64,000 nucleotides of DNA, from positions 1 through 64,000 of the forward strand of contig JBJOKE010000017.1 in the NCBI GenBank assembly GCA_046046245.1. The letters run 5' to 3'. The notes beneath the pieces were generated by a model. It was not told where the DNA came from. It worked only from the letters and a program-made list of their open reading frames with translations, and ran no database searches. The position numbers and the translations under genes are program-made. Below are positions 42,406-51,196 of this stretch, piece after piece (position 1 is the first letter of the stretch; the number at the start of each line of letters is the position of its first letter). The stretch comes from UBA4615 sp046046245. Its GTDB lineage: Bacteria > Pseudomonadota > Gammaproteobacteria > Burkholderiales > Burkholderiaceae_E.

Positions 42406-43350
42406 TCATCGCGGGATCATCAGCATCGCGCCGTAGCCGGCGATCCACGCCGGGATCTCCAGGTAGCCGCGCACCGCGACCGCGAGCGGCACGGCAGGCA
42501 TCGCCGCGCGCGCGATCAGCCAGGTCTTCGATTCGTGCGCCGACAGGCCGGCCTCGCGGGTGATGGCGTCCTCGTCGAGGGCGAGCAGGTCGTCCAGGCG
42601 CCCGTCGGCGAGCGCGTCCATCCAGCGCCGGTCCCAGTCGGGGTTCAGCGGCTTCATCGCCGGGTCGCCGGCGGCGAGCGCGCGGCCGGCGGCCATCACG
42701 CGCTGCGTCTTAGCGTCGCGCTCGGCCTGCGTGGTCTCGCGCCTGACGGTGATCCGCTCGCGGACCGCGGCATCCGGGTGCGCGAGCGTCGGCACCGGCG
42801 GCTCGTGCGACAGGCCGCCCGAGCCGATCACCAGCGTGCGCTGCGGCGTGCCGTCCAGGAAGCGCCCGATCGCCTCGCCGAGGGCGCGGCAGCGGCGCAG
42901 CCGCGGGATGCCCGGCTGCGCGACCGCGTTCATGAAGACCGGCACCACCGGCGGCGTGTCGAGCCCGCCCCAGAGCAGCTGCAGCGCCTGCGAGAAGCCG
43001 TGGTCGACCTGCATCCGGCGCGAGACCGCGACGTCGAAGTCCTCGTCCATCAGCCGCGCGGCGAGCGCGATGGCGGCCTCGCCATCGACGTTCAGCGGGC
43101 CGGCCGGCGTCGTGTAGTCGCCGACCGCCGACGCGCGATCGCCGATGCAGAACGGCGGCATCAGCTCGTTGAAGAAGCCGTTGTAGTGGTCGGGGCCGAT
43201 CAGCACGACGCGCTGCGGATCGAACGCGCGGACCGCGTCGCGGATCGCGGCGAGCAGCGCGTCGACCGCCGCGCGCACCGCGGGCTCGACCGGGTTCAGG
43301 TCGATCAGCGGCGTATGCGACAGGCCGAGGAAGGCACGGGCGGCGCTCAT
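42406..43350 (-). CDS. mhpB: MhpB, 2,3-dihydroxyphenylpropionate 1,2-dioxygenase
   Basis: A 314-aa class III extradiol dioxygenase that opens the catechol ring of 3-(2,3-dihydroxyphenyl)propionate. Family landmarks are LGLSHTPLIDL, IGPDHYNGFFNELMPPFCIG, MQVDHGFSQALQLL and GSGGLSHEPPVPTL, holding the Fe(II) and catalytic histidines. The ATG at 43350, one base after the mhpA stop, gives exactly the E. coli length; a longer frame from 43371 would overlap mhpA. Confidence 0.94.
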   Translation of the reverse strand: MSAARAFLGLSHTPLIDLNPVEPAVRAAVDALLAAIRDAVRAFDPQRVVLIGPDHYNGFFNELMPPFCIGDRASAVGDYTTPAGPLNVDGEAAIALAARLMDEDFDVAVSRRMQVDHGFSQALQLLWGGLDTPPVVPVFMNAVAQPGIPRLRRCRALGEAIGRFLDGTPQRTLVIGSGGLSHEPPVPTLAHPDAAVRERITVRRETTQAERDAKTQRVMAAGRALAAGDPAMKPLNPDWDRRWMDALADGRLDDLLALDEDAITREAGLSAHESKTWLIARAAMPAVPLAVAVRGYLEIPAWIAGYGAMLMIPR

Positions 43351-43351
43351 G

Positions 43352-45127
43352 TCACGGTGCCTCGGTGGCATGCAGCGCGCGGGCGAACGCGCGGGTCGTC
43401 TCGGTCACGCGCTGCGGCGAGCAGACGGCGCCCACGAAGCGGTCCGGCCGCAGGAAGACGACCGACTGCGGCCAGTTCGAGAACCAGTCCTTCAGCCGGT
43501 TGCCGAGGTCGCCGACCCGCACCACGCCCGGCATCGCGTCGCCCGCCCAGGCCATCTGCCCCGCGGGCCGCGCGCTGACGAAGACCGTGCCCAGCCGCTC
43601 CCAGAACGCGCGCGCCTCGGGCGTCAGGTCCCAGGTCGGATCTGTGCCCCAGGCGATCACCGCGAAGCGCAGGCCGATCACGTCGTCGAGCCGGCGCGTC
43701 TGCCCGTCCTCGCAGAGCACCTTCGGCTGGATGAACATCCGCCCGACCGGCGTTGCCGGCGGCGGTTCCAGTCCGTTGACCAGCCGCCCGACCAGCGACT
43801 CCCGCTTCTCGGCCATCAGCCCGAGCAGCCGGCCGACCGGGGTCTCGCCCGATCGGTCCAGCAGCCCGGCGAGCGGCGAGCGCGCGGCGGCGCGCGGCGG
43901 CGCGGTGTTGACGATCGCGCCCTGCTCGTAGCGCGGCATCGGCTTGAAGCGCATCTCGACGAAGTACTGCTTGACCGCCGGCACCGCGTTCAGCGCGAGC
44001 GTGGCCGCGTCGCGGATCCTCGCGGCGCGGGCGCTCTCGGGCGCGAAGATGTCGCCCGCGACCTCGGACAGGTGGATCATCATCCGCGCGTGGTCGCGTC
44101 GCTCCTGGCCGTAGGTGTCGAGCAGGTCCTCGGTCGTCAGGCCTCGGGCCACGCAGGCGAGCTTCCAGCCGAGATTGAACGCGTCGCGCATCCCGCTGTT
44201 GTAGCCCTGGCCCTGCCAGACCGGCATGATGTGCGCGGCGTCGCCCGCGAGCAGCACGCGGCCCTCGCGAAAGCGCGCGGCGAGGCGCGCGTTGTGCGTG
44301 TAGACGCGCTTGCGGATGGTGTCGACCTTGTCCGGGTCGGGCAGCACCTTGCGCATCAGCCTGGCGAGGTGGGCCGGGTCGTCGAAGTCCTTCTCGGTCT
44401 CGCCCGGCATCACCATGAACTCGAAGCGTCGGATGCCGTGCGGCAGCGCGGCCGACACGTAGGGCCGCTCCGGGTCGCAGTGCAGGTAGACGTGCGGCGT
44501 GCCGAGCGGGTCGTTGCGGACGTCGACGACGATCCACTGGTTCGGCTTGGTCCGGCCCTCGAACGGGATGCCGAGCGCGCGGCGGACGGCGCTGTTGCCG
44601 CCGTCGCAGGCGACGAGCCACGCGGCGCGCGCACGGAGCTTCGTGCCGGTCGAGGACGCGAGGTCCAGCGTCACCCCGTCGGCGTCCTGGGAGAAGCCCT
44701 CGAGCGCGTGGCCGAGCCGCAGGTCGACGTTCGGGAAGCGTGCGAGTCCCTCGTGCAGGATCCGGTCGATCTCGGGCTGGATGAACGCGTTGCGGCGCGA
44801 CCAGCCGAACTCGTCGGTGCGCGGCTCGATGCTCGCGAAGCAGCGGCCCGACGCGGTGACGAAGCGCATCCAGTGGTCGGGCGTGATGTGCGGCTCGACG
44901 AGGTGGACGAGACCGGTCGACTGGATCGTGCGCAGCGCCTCGTCGTCGATGCCGATCGCGCGCGGGTAGTCGATGATCGCGTCGAGCTTCTCGGCGACCA
45001 GCACCTTCACGCCGTGGAGGCCGAGGATGTTGGCGATCGTGAGGCCGACCGGGCCGGCGCCGACGATCGCGACGTCGACGGCGAGCTCGGCCGGCGCGCG
45101 CCGGGCGGGGGTCTTGCGGGTGGCCAT
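43352..45127 (-). CDS. mhpA: MhpA, 3-(3-hydroxyphenyl)propionate hydroxylase
   Basis: A 591-aa group-A FAD hydroxylase. It has the FAD site VAIVGAGPVGLTIANILGLHG, the ACDGGNSAVRRALG motif and the GDAAHIMPVWQGQGYNSGMRDAFNLGWKL motif, then a C-terminal thioredoxin-like domain. The operon with mhpB and mhpD makes the phenylpropionoid assignment likely. The ATG at 45127 has GGAGG nine bases upstream. Some 35 residues longer than E. coli MhpA, partly in the N-terminus. Unlike the other two FAD hydroxylases here, it has no DUF2783 partner. Confidence 0.9.
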   Translation of the reverse strand: MATRKTPARRAPAELAVDVAIVGAGPVGLTIANILGLHGVKVLVAEKLDAIIDYPRAIGIDDEALRTIQSTGLVHLVEPHITPDHWMRFVTASGRCFASIEPRTDEFGWSRRNAFIQPEIDRILHEGLARFPNVDLRLGHALEGFSQDADGVTLDLASSTGTKLRARAAWLVACDGGNSAVRRALGIPFEGRTKPNQWIVVDVRNDPLGTPHVYLHCDPERPYVSAALPHGIRRFEFMVMPGETEKDFDDPAHLARLMRKVLPDPDKVDTIRKRVYTHNARLAARFREGRVLLAGDAAHIMPVWQGQGYNSGMRDAFNLGWKLACVARGLTTEDLLDTYGQERRDHARMMIHLSEVAGDIFAPESARAARIRDAATLALNAVPAVKQYFVEMRFKPMPRYEQGAIVNTAPPRAAARSPLAGLLDRSGETPVGRLLGLMAEKRESLVGRLVNGLEPPPATPVGRMFIQPKVLCEDGQTRRLDDVIGLRFAVIAWGTDPTWDLTPEARAFWERLGTVFVSARPAGQMAWAGDAMPGVVRVGDLGNRLKDWFSNWPQSVVFLRPDRFVGAVCSPQRVTETTRAFARALHATEAP

Positions 45128-45178
45128 GGTGGGGGTGCCTCCGACGTCCGGCGACGAGCGCGCCGGGCAACGGGCGGC

Positions 45179-45207
45179 ACTGTCGCGGAGTGCGGCGGCC
45201 CCGGCAA
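45179..45207 (-). promoter_or_regulatory. Candidate mhpA promoter (TTGCCG-17-GACAGT)
   Basis: On the minus strand TTGCCG (45207-45202), 17 bases and GACAGT (45184-45179) predict a start near 45172. The -10 is poor, as expected for an activator-dependent promoter, and a GTGCAC dyad lies just upstream of the -35. Confidence 0.4.
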
Positions 45208-45211
45208 TGGG

Positions 45212-45226
45212 GTGCACTGCGTGCAC
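45212..45226. promoter_or_regulatory. GTGCAC-N3-GTGCAC dyad, candidate MhpR-type operator
   Basis: Two GTGCAC arms three bases apart are centred about 47 bases upstream of the predicted mhpA start. As I recall it, the E. coli MhpR (IclR family) operator has the same two arms with the same spacing, ahead of mhpA. This is established knowledge from memory combined with the visible sequence. An IclR-family gene lies at the right end of the window; whether it acts here is unknown. Confidence 0.6.
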
Positions 45227-45236
45227 GTTGCCGCGG

Positions 45237-45272
45237 CCCGTGCCCGTGCCCGCGCCCGTGCCCGGGCCCGGG
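45237..45272. repeat. Hexanucleotide tract (CCCGNG)6
   Basis: Six tandem hexamers read CCCGTG, CCCGTG, CCCGCG, CCCGTG, CCCGGG, CCCGGG. The tract lies 12 bases beyond the stop of the metallo-hydrolase gene and just upstream of the mhpA operator. It could vary in length by slippage. Confidence 0.8.
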
Positions 45273-45284
45273 CGCGGCCCGCCC

Positions 45285-46364
45285 TCAGGCGGCCCGGTAC
45301 CAGGCCACGCCGTCGGCGTCGGTCTCGACCGTCGCCTCGCCGCAGGCCAGCAGCCGGTTCAGGTGGGCGAGGGTCTCGCCGGTGGCCATGCCCAGCAGAC
45401 CGCGCGAGTCGATCGGACGCCTGAACAAGGCGTCGAACACGTCGACCGCGCGGCGCGGCTCGGCGAGCTTCGCACGCAGCGCGGCCAGGCCGCGGGCGTG
45501 GCCGTCGATCAGCTCGTCGATGCGTGCGTGCAGGCCGCGGAACGGCAGGTTGTGCGCCGGCAGCACCAGCACGTCGTCGGGCACGAGACGGCGGATCCTC
45601 GCGAGCGAGCCGAGCCAGTCGCCGAGCGGGTCCGCATCCGGCTCGGTGGGGAACACCGACACGTTCGACGAGATCCGCGGCAGCACCTGGTCGCCGGAGA
45701 CCAGCACCTTCAGCGCCGGGCAGTGCAGACACGCGTGCTCGGGCGAATGGCCGCTGCCGGTGACCACGGTCCAGTCGTGTTCGCCGATGCGGAAGGTCTC
45801 GCCGTCGACGATGCGCCGGTAGCTGTCGGGCAGCGCGTAGACCGCCTTGCCGAATTCGCCGAAGCGCGCGCGGTAGTGCTCGATCTGGTCCTCGTCCCAG
45901 CCGGCGCGGCGGTAGAAGCGCACGCCGTCGTCGGGCGCGTCGCGGCCGGTGTCGGCCACCAGCACGCGGCAGGTCAGGTACTCGAGCCGCGTCATCCAGA
46001 GCCGGCAGTTCGCGCGGCGCGTGATCCAGCCGGCCATGCCGACGTGGTCGGGGTGCATGTGGGTGACCACGATCCGCTCGACGCCGCGCCCGCCCAGCGC
46101 ACCGTCGCGCAGGCTGCGCCAGGCGTCGGCGGTCTCGGGCGTGCGCAGCCCGCTGTCGACGAGCGTCCAGCGCTCGCCGTCGGCGATCGCCCACAGGTTG
46201 ATGTGCGACAGCGTGAACGGCAGCGGCATCCGGATCCAGAGCACGCCGGGGGCGACCTCGAGCGCCTCGCCGGCGGGTGGCGGCGCCTCGAACGGATAGT
46301 CGAGCTCGGCCCTCGGCGGGCTGGGCCAGGCGGCGGGCGAGGCGGGAGTGACGGTGTCGTTCAT
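45285..46364 (-). CDS. MBL-fold metallo-hydrolase
   Basis: A 359-aa metallo-beta-lactamase-fold protein. The zinc motif HMHPDHVG is intact, with further ligands in GSGHSPEHACL and VSGDQVLP, and a C-terminal helical domain. It lies upstream of mhpA on the same strand but is separated by 157 bases with an operator and repeat, so it is probably its own unit. Relatives include lactonases, thioesterase-like glyoxalase II enzymes and many of unknown substrate. Confidence 0.82.
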   Translation of the reverse strand: MNDTVTPASPAAWPSPPRAELDYPFEAPPPAGEALEVAPGVLWIRMPLPFTLSHINLWAIADGERWTLVDSGLRTPETADAWRSLRDGALGGRGVERIVVTHMHPDHVGMAGWITRRANCRLWMTRLEYLTCRVLVADTGRDAPDDGVRFYRRAGWDEDQIEHYRARFGEFGKAVYALPDSYRRIVDGETFRIGEHDWTVVTGSGHSPEHACLHCPALKVLVSGDQVLPRISSNVSVFPTEPDADPLGDWLGSLARIRRLVPDDVLVLPAHNLPFRGLHARIDELIDGHARGLAALRAKLAEPRRAVDVFDALFRRPIDSRGLLGMATGETLAHLNRLLACGEATVETDADGVAWYRAA

Positions 46365-46506
46365 GGCGTGCGGCGGGCCCGGCGGCCGCGACGGTGGGCG
46401 CGGCGGGGGGCGGCAGGCGGCGGTAGGGGATCGACCGATCGTACACGCAACGGGGTCGGTCGCCGGTCGCGGCGCCTGCCGCGTCGGCTCGCGGGCGGCT
46501 TTCCCG

Positions 46507-46512
46507 TATCCT
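46507..46512 (+). promoter_or_regulatory. Candidate -10 TATCCT for carbonic anhydrase
   Basis: TATCCT lies 40 bases before the carbonic anhydrase ATG in the 188-base divergent gap. A weaker minus-strand element, TACGAT (46435-46440), may serve the metallo-hydrolase. No clear -35 elements. Confidence 0.35.
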
Positions 46513-46552
46513 TGGGGGCCGCCGTGGAACAGGGAGCCGCGGCGACGCGCCC

Positions 46553-47338
46553 ATGGACGACATCGACCACCTCTTCGAGAACAATCGGGCCTGGGCCCGC
46601 CGGATGATCGACGACGATCCGGCCTTCTTCAGCCGGCTCGCCGAGCAGCAGGCGCCGCGCTACCTGTGGATCGGCTGCTCGGACAGCCGCGTGCCGGCCA
46701 ACCAGATCATCGGACTGGCGCCCGGCGAGATCTTCGTGCATCGCAACGTCGCGAACCTCGTCGTCTTCAGCGACCTCAACTGCCTCTCGGTGATCCACTA
46801 CGCGGTCGACGTGCTGAAGGTCGAGCACATCATGGTCGTCGGCCACTATGGCTGCGGCGGTGTGCAGGCGGTGCTCGACGGCCGGCACTTCGGCCTCGTC
46901 GACAGCTGGCTGCACCACGTCGAGGACCTGATGCACACGCACTGGCGCCGGCTCGGCGCGGTCGACGACCTCCGCGAGCGCTCCGACCGGCTGTGCGAGA
47001 TCAACGTGATCGAGCAGGTGCAGCACGTGGGCCGGCTGCCGATGGTCGAGGAGGCCTGGAAGCGCGGCCAGAAGCTGTCGCTGCACGGGATGATCTACGG
47101 CATCCACGACGGCCTGCTGCGCCAGGTGGCGCCGCCCATCGACCGCCCGATCGAGACGATGGCCTGGCGCCGCGCCGCGCTGCGGGCACTGTGGGCGAGC
47201 CCCGGCGGCCGCGCTCACGGCATCGAGCGGCCGGCGACCGCACGGCTGCACACGGAGGACTGCTGCGCGCCGGCGCCCGTGCCGACCGGCACGGCCCGCT
47301 CCGGGCGGCGCGCGGCGGCGAGGCGCAGGGGCGGCTGA
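46553..47338 (+). CDS. can: Beta-class carbonic anhydrase
   Basis: A 261-aa beta-carbonic anhydrase interconverting CO2 and bicarbonate. Zinc ligands Cys42, Asp44/Arg46 (GCSDSRVPAN), His98 and Cys101 (GHYGCGGV) are present. The enzyme core ends near residue 215 and is followed by a tail of about 45 residues, Arg/Ala-rich with a DCC pair, longer than in E. coli Can. ATG start at 46553. Confidence 0.94.
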   Translation: MDDIDHLFENNRAWARRMIDDDPAFFSRLAEQQAPRYLWIGCSDSRVPANQIIGLAPGEIFVHRNVANLVVFSDLNCLSVIHYAVDVLKVEHIMVVGHYGCGGVQAVLDGRHFGLVDSWLHHVEDLMHTHWRRLGAVDDLRERSDRLCEINVIEQVQHVGRLPMVEEAWKRGQKLSLHGMIYGIHDGLLRQVAPPIDRPIETMAWRRAALRALWASPGGRAHGIERPATARLHTEDCCAPAPVPTGTARSGRRAAARRRGG

Positions 47339-47573
47339 ACGCGCCCGGGCCCGGCGCCTTCCGTCGGCCCGCCCGTCCGATGGACGGCATCGATGCACGG
47401 ACGGCGGCGACCGATCCGCGGCCGGCGGCATCCGGGAAAACCGTAATCCCGCGATGGAAACAGGGTATTCCGTCCCGTTCTCTGCGGACCGACGGCCCGA
47501 GCGCTCCTCGATGATCCGATCGAACCGGCTCTCCCGCGATGGGGCGATCCGGTCGACCACAGGAGCCCCGACG

Positions 47574-49118
47574 ATGCGCAAGAATCTGCCCGTCACCGAC
47601 CATGAACGCGTGCTCGGCGATGGCGACACCCTCGTCTCGACCACCGACCTCAAGGGTCGGATCACCTACTGCAATCCGGCCTTCATCGCGATCAGCGGCT
47701 TCGCCGAGGACGAGCTGATCGGGAAGGCGCACAACGTCGTCCGGCATCCGGACATGCCGCCCGAGGCCTTCGCCGACATGTGGAGGACGATCGAGTCGGG
47801 CAAGCCGTGGACCGCGCTGGTGAAGAACCGCTGCAAGAACGGCGACTACTACTGGGTCCGCGCGAACGCGACGCCGATGGTCGAGAACGGGCGGATCGTC
47901 GGCTTCATGTCGGTCCGCACCAAGCCGTCGCGCGAGCAGGTCGCCGCGGCCGAGGCGCTCTACGCGGCGATCCGCGAGAAGCGGGCCGCGCACACGATCG
48001 TGGGCGGCGTGCTGGTGCGGACCGGGCCGCTCGGCTGGCTCCAGCGGCTGTCGGCGATGTCGCTCGCGGCGCGCTTCGGTGTCGCGGTGACGGTGCCCGC
48101 GGCCGCGGCCGGGACGGCGTCCGTCGTGCTGTCGGGGCCGGGGCTCGCCGGCCTCGCGCCGCTCGCGGCCGGTGTCGTCGGCGCGATCGCGACCGGCGCC
48201 TGGCTCGCCGCGAGCGTCGGCGGCCCGCTGCGCGAGGTGTCGGCCGCCGCGCGCCGGATCTCCGGCGGGCAGATGGGCGGAACGATGTCGAGCGACCGCA
48301 TGGACACGCTCGGCGAGCTGATGCGCGACGTGAACCAGGTGGGCGTGAACGTGATGGCGCTGGTGGCCGACGTGCGTTCGCAGATCGGCAGCATGGAGCA
48401 CGCGACCGGCGAGATCGCACAGGGCAACCTCGATCTCAGCGCGCGCACCGAGCAGGCCGCCTCGGCGCTGCAGGAGACCGCGGCGAGCATGGAGGAGATC
48501 GCCGGGACCGTGCGCAACGCCGAGAGCAACGCGCAGACCGCGAACACGCTCGCGAGCGAGGCGCTCGCCACCGCGCGCGCCGGCGACGAGGCCACCCGGC
48601 GCGTCGACGCGGTGATGCAGGAGATCGCCGAGAGCTCGCGCCGCATCGGCGACATCACGTCGATGATCGACTCGATCGCGTTCCAGACGAACATCCTGGC
48701 GCTCAATGCCGCGGTCGAGGCCGCGCGTGCCGGCGACCAGGGCCGCGGCTTCGCGGTGGTCGCGACCGAGGTCCGTGCGCTCGCGCAGCGCAGCGCCGAG
48801 GCCGCGCGCGAGATCAAGCGCCTCACGGCCGAGAGCTCGGGCAAGGTCGACGCGGGTGCGGCGAGCGCGCGCGAGGCCGCGCAGACGATGGGCCAGATCA
48901 CCGAGTCCGTGCACCGCGTCACCACGCTGATCGACGAGATCGCCGCGGGTTCGGGCGAGCAGACCCGCGGCATCGAGCAGGTCGGCCAGGCGGTGACGGA
49001 TCTCGACCGGTCGACGACGCAGAACGCGGCGCTGGTGGAGCAGGGCGCCGCGGCCGCGGGCAGCCTGAGGGAGCAGGCGCAGCGGCTGTCGCAGGCGATC
49101 GCGGTGTTCCGGGCCTGA
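47574..49118 (+). CDS. aer: Aer-like methyl-accepting chemotaxis protein with PAS domain
   Basis: A 514-aa receptor. The start MRKNLPVTDHE and the PAS domain (about residues 20-115, with NGDYYWVRANATPM) match Aer, which senses redox state through FAD. One hydrophobic hairpin (about residues 155-205) anchors it without a periplasmic domain. A HAMP region and the signalling domain follow, with the hairpin-tip FQTNILALNAAVEAARAG. The ATG at 47574 has AGGAG eight bases upstream; an upstream extension is unlikely. No other chemotaxis gene is in the window. Confidence 0.9.
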   Translation: MRKNLPVTDHERVLGDGDTLVSTTDLKGRITYCNPAFIAISGFAEDELIGKAHNVVRHPDMPPEAFADMWRTIESGKPWTALVKNRCKNGDYYWVRANATPMVENGRIVGFMSVRTKPSREQVAAAEALYAAIREKRAAHTIVGGVLVRTGPLGWLQRLSAMSLAARFGVAVTVPAAAAGTASVVLSGPGLAGLAPLAAGVVGAIATGAWLAASVGGPLREVSAAARRISGGQMGGTMSSDRMDTLGELMRDVNQVGVNVMALVADVRSQIGSMEHATGEIAQGNLDLSARTEQAASALQETAASMEEIAGTVRNAESNAQTANTLASEALATARAGDEATRRVDAVMQEIAESSRRIGDITSMIDSIAFQTNILALNAAVEAARAGDQGRGFAVVATEVRALAQRSAEAAREIKRLTAESSGKVDAGAASAREAAQTMGQITESVHRVTTLIDEIAAGSGEQTRGIEQVGQAVTDLDRSTTQNAALVEQGAAAAGSLREQAQRLSQAIAVFRA

Positions 49119-49192
49119 GTGCAGTCGGACGGGATCGGCCCCGGCGGCAGGGACGGCGCGGACGCCGAGCGCGGCGCGCCGTCGGCCGCCGG

Positions 49193-49657
49193 TCACTCGG
49201 CGGGGTTCGCCGCGCCTGCCGCGTCCGCCGTCCCGCCCGAGCGCGTCCGCCGCGCGATCGCCTCGAACAGCGCCATCCCCGCGATCATCGACGCGACGAA
49301 GACCGCGGCCTTCGCGCCGCCGCCGCCCAGCAGCGCGGCGAACGCGGGGCCCGGACAGAAGCCGGCGAGGCCCCAGCCGATGCCGAAGGCGAGGCTGCCG
49401 CCCACCAGGCGCGCATCGATCCCGCGCGTGCCCGGCAGTCGGGTCGGCTCGCCGAGCCAGGACCGGGCGCGCGGTGCGGCGAGCACGAAGCCCGCGGCCG
49501 CGACCGACACCGCGCCGCCCATCACCAGCGCGAGCGACGGGTCCCAGGCACCGGCGAGATCGAGGAAGCCGAGCACCTTGCCGGGGTCGACCATCCCCGA
49601 CAGGATCAGTCCGAGCCCGAAGACGAGCCCGCAGGCGAACGCGGCGACGATCGGCAT
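49193..49657 (-). CDS. YeeE/YedE-family membrane protein (DUF6691-like half)
   Basis: A 154-aa protein with about four membrane segments. It matches the second of the paired small YeeE/YedE proteins: LVFGLGLILSGMVDPGKVLGFLDLAGAWDPSL and GIGWGLAGFCPGPA. YeeE-type proteins import thiosulfate or related sulfur compounds. It lies 12 bases after its partner and after the persulfide dioxygenase gene. The ATG at 49657 is chosen. Confidence 0.88.
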   Translation of the reverse strand: MPIVAAFACGLVFGLGLILSGMVDPGKVLGFLDLAGAWDPSLALVMGGAVSVAAAGFVLAAPRARSWLGEPTRLPGTRGIDARLVGGSLAFGIGWGLAGFCPGPAFAALLGGGGAKAAVFVASMIAGMALFEAIARRTRSGGTADAAGAANPAE

Positions 49658-49668
49658 CGGGTCCTCCC

Positions 49669-50103
49669 TCAGCCGCCGAGGAGGTGGCGCACGACGAAGA
49701 CCGTCGCGATGCCTGCCGCCATGAAGCACAGGGTGGCGACCGCCCCGCGCGGCGACAGCCGCGACAGCCCGCACACGCCGTGGCCGCTGGTGCAGCCGCT
49801 GCCGTAGCGCGTGCCGAAGCCGACCAGCAGGCCGGCGACGACCAGCGTCGGCAGGTCCGCGTCGATCCGCGGGACCGGCAGCGCCGCGACCGCGCGCCAG
49901 GCGAGCGGCGCGAGCACCAGGCCCGCCAGGAAGGCGATCCGCCAGCCCGCCGGCCCGTGCCGGCGACCCAGCAGGCCGCCCACGATCCCGCTGATGCCCG
50001 CGACCCGGCCGCACAGCAGCACCAGCATCGCGGCGGCGAGTCCGATCAGCAGCCCGCCGGCGAAGGCGGGTCCGGGCGTGAACGCGTTCCAGTCGATCGT
50101 CAT
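49669..50103 (-). CDS. YeeE/YedE-family membrane protein (first half)
   Basis: A 144-aa membrane protein with about four hydrophobic segments and the family core GFGTRYGSGCTSGHGVCGLSR, whose cysteines lie in the predicted sulfur-conducting path. It pairs with the 154-aa protein downstream to make one transporter. It follows the persulfide dioxygenase-rhodanese gene after 19 bases. Confidence 0.88.
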   Translation of the reverse strand: MTIDWNAFTPGPAFAGGLLIGLAAAMLVLLCGRVAGISGIVGGLLGRRHGPAGWRIAFLAGLVLAPLAWRAVAALPVPRIDADLPTLVVAGLLVGFGTRYGSGCTSGHGVCGLSRLSPRGAVATLCFMAAGIATVFVVRHLLGG

Positions 50104-50122
50104 CTCGGAGACCCTCGGTCCG

Positions 50123-51196
50123 TCAGTGCGCGCCGCCGACCACCGCGTGGCCGTGCGCGCGCCAGCGCAGCATGCCGCCGGCGAGGTTGGCCACGTCGGC
50201 GAAGCCGGCCTTGTGCAGCAGCGTCGCCGCCTGCGCCGAGCGCGCCCCCGAGCGGCAGACGGTGACGACGGGCCGGTCCTTCGCGAGTTCGGTCGCGCGC
50301 ACACCGAGTTCGCCGAGCGGCACGAGGCGCGCGCCGGCGATGTGACCCAGCGGCCCGTCGAACTCGTGCGGCTCGCGGACGTCGACCACCTGCACGCCCG
50401 TGCCCGCCTCCTCGAGCGCCTGCGGCTGGATCTCCCAGAGCCCGGCGAAGGTGTAGACGAGCGGGGCCCAGGCGGGCGCGCGCCCCGCGGGCGCGTCGGC
50501 CGCCGGTCGGCCGCAGACGAGGTTCGCCGGCACCGCGACGTCGATCTGCTTCGGATGCGGCAGGTTCAGGTTGCGCATGTAGCCGACGAAGTCGTCCTCG
50601 CCGATCTCGCCGCCGAGCCGCGGGTTGTGCGCCTGCTCCTCGCGCACGCTGGTGACGGTCAGGCCGCGGTAGTCGTGCGCCGGGTACAGCAGGCAGTCCT
50701 GCGGCAGGCTGAAGAGCTGCGCACGCACCGAGCGCCACAGCGCGTGCGCGTCGCCCTGCTGGAAGTCGGTCCGGCCGCAGCCGCGCACCAGCAGCGCGTC
50801 GCCGGTGAAGGCCATCGACTCGTCGTCGAGCACGTAGCTCAGGCAGCCGTCGGTGTGGCCCGGCGTCGCGCGCACGCTCAGGTGGCGCGCGCCGAACGCG
50901 AGGCGGTCGCCGTGCCCGAGCAGCCGGTCCGCGCCCTGCGCGCCGCCGTTGGCGGGCACCGCGATGTCGGCGGCGCACAGCTGCTTGAGCATCCACGCAC
51001 CGGTCACGTGGTCGGCGTGGGTGTGGGTCTCGACGGTCCAGCGCAGCCGCAGGCCGAGCTCGGAGACCAGCGCCGCGTCGCGGCGCGCCTGCTCGAACAC
51101 CGGGTCGATCAGCAGCGCCTCGCCGCTGCGCCGATCGGCGAGCAGGTAGGTGTAGGTGGACGACGTGGGGTCGAACAGCTGCCGGAAGATCAGCAT
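50123..51196 (-). CDS. Persulfide dioxygenase-rhodanese fusion
   Basis: A 357-aa two-domain enzyme. Residues about 1-235 form an ETHE1-type persulfide dioxygenase with metal motif HTHADHVTG, TPGHTDGCLSYV and FTGDALLVRGCGRTDF. Residues about 255-357 form a rhodanese domain with the active-site loop CRSGAR. The first domain oxidises glutathione persulfide to sulfite and the second moves sulfur between sulfite, thiosulfate and glutathione. Such fusions (PRF/Blh type) are known in Burkholderia. It opens an operon with two YeeE/YedE proteins. Confidence 0.92.
   Translation of the reverse strand: MLIFRQLFDPTSSTYTYLLADRRSGEALLIDPVFEQARRDAALVSELGLRLRWTVETHTHADHVTGAWMLKQLCAADIAVPANGGAQGADRLLGHGDRLAFGARHLSVRATPGHTDGCLSYVLDDESMAFTGDALLVRGCGRTDFQQGDAHALWRSVRAQLFSLPQDCLLYPAHDYRGLTVTSVREEQAHNPRLGGEIGEDDFVGYMRNLNLPHPKQIDVAVPANLVCGRPAADAPAGRAPAWAPLVYTFAGLWEIQPQALEEAGTGVQVVDVREPHEFDGPLGHIAGARLVPLGELGVRATELAKDRPVVTVCRSGARSAQAATLLHKAGFADVANLAGGMLRWRAHGHAVVGGAH

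Noticed and set aside
49119..49192. Possible terminator with CGGCGCGCCG palindrome between aer and the YeeE gene
   Set aside because: The stem is only 5 bp and similar short palindromes are everywhere at this GC content.
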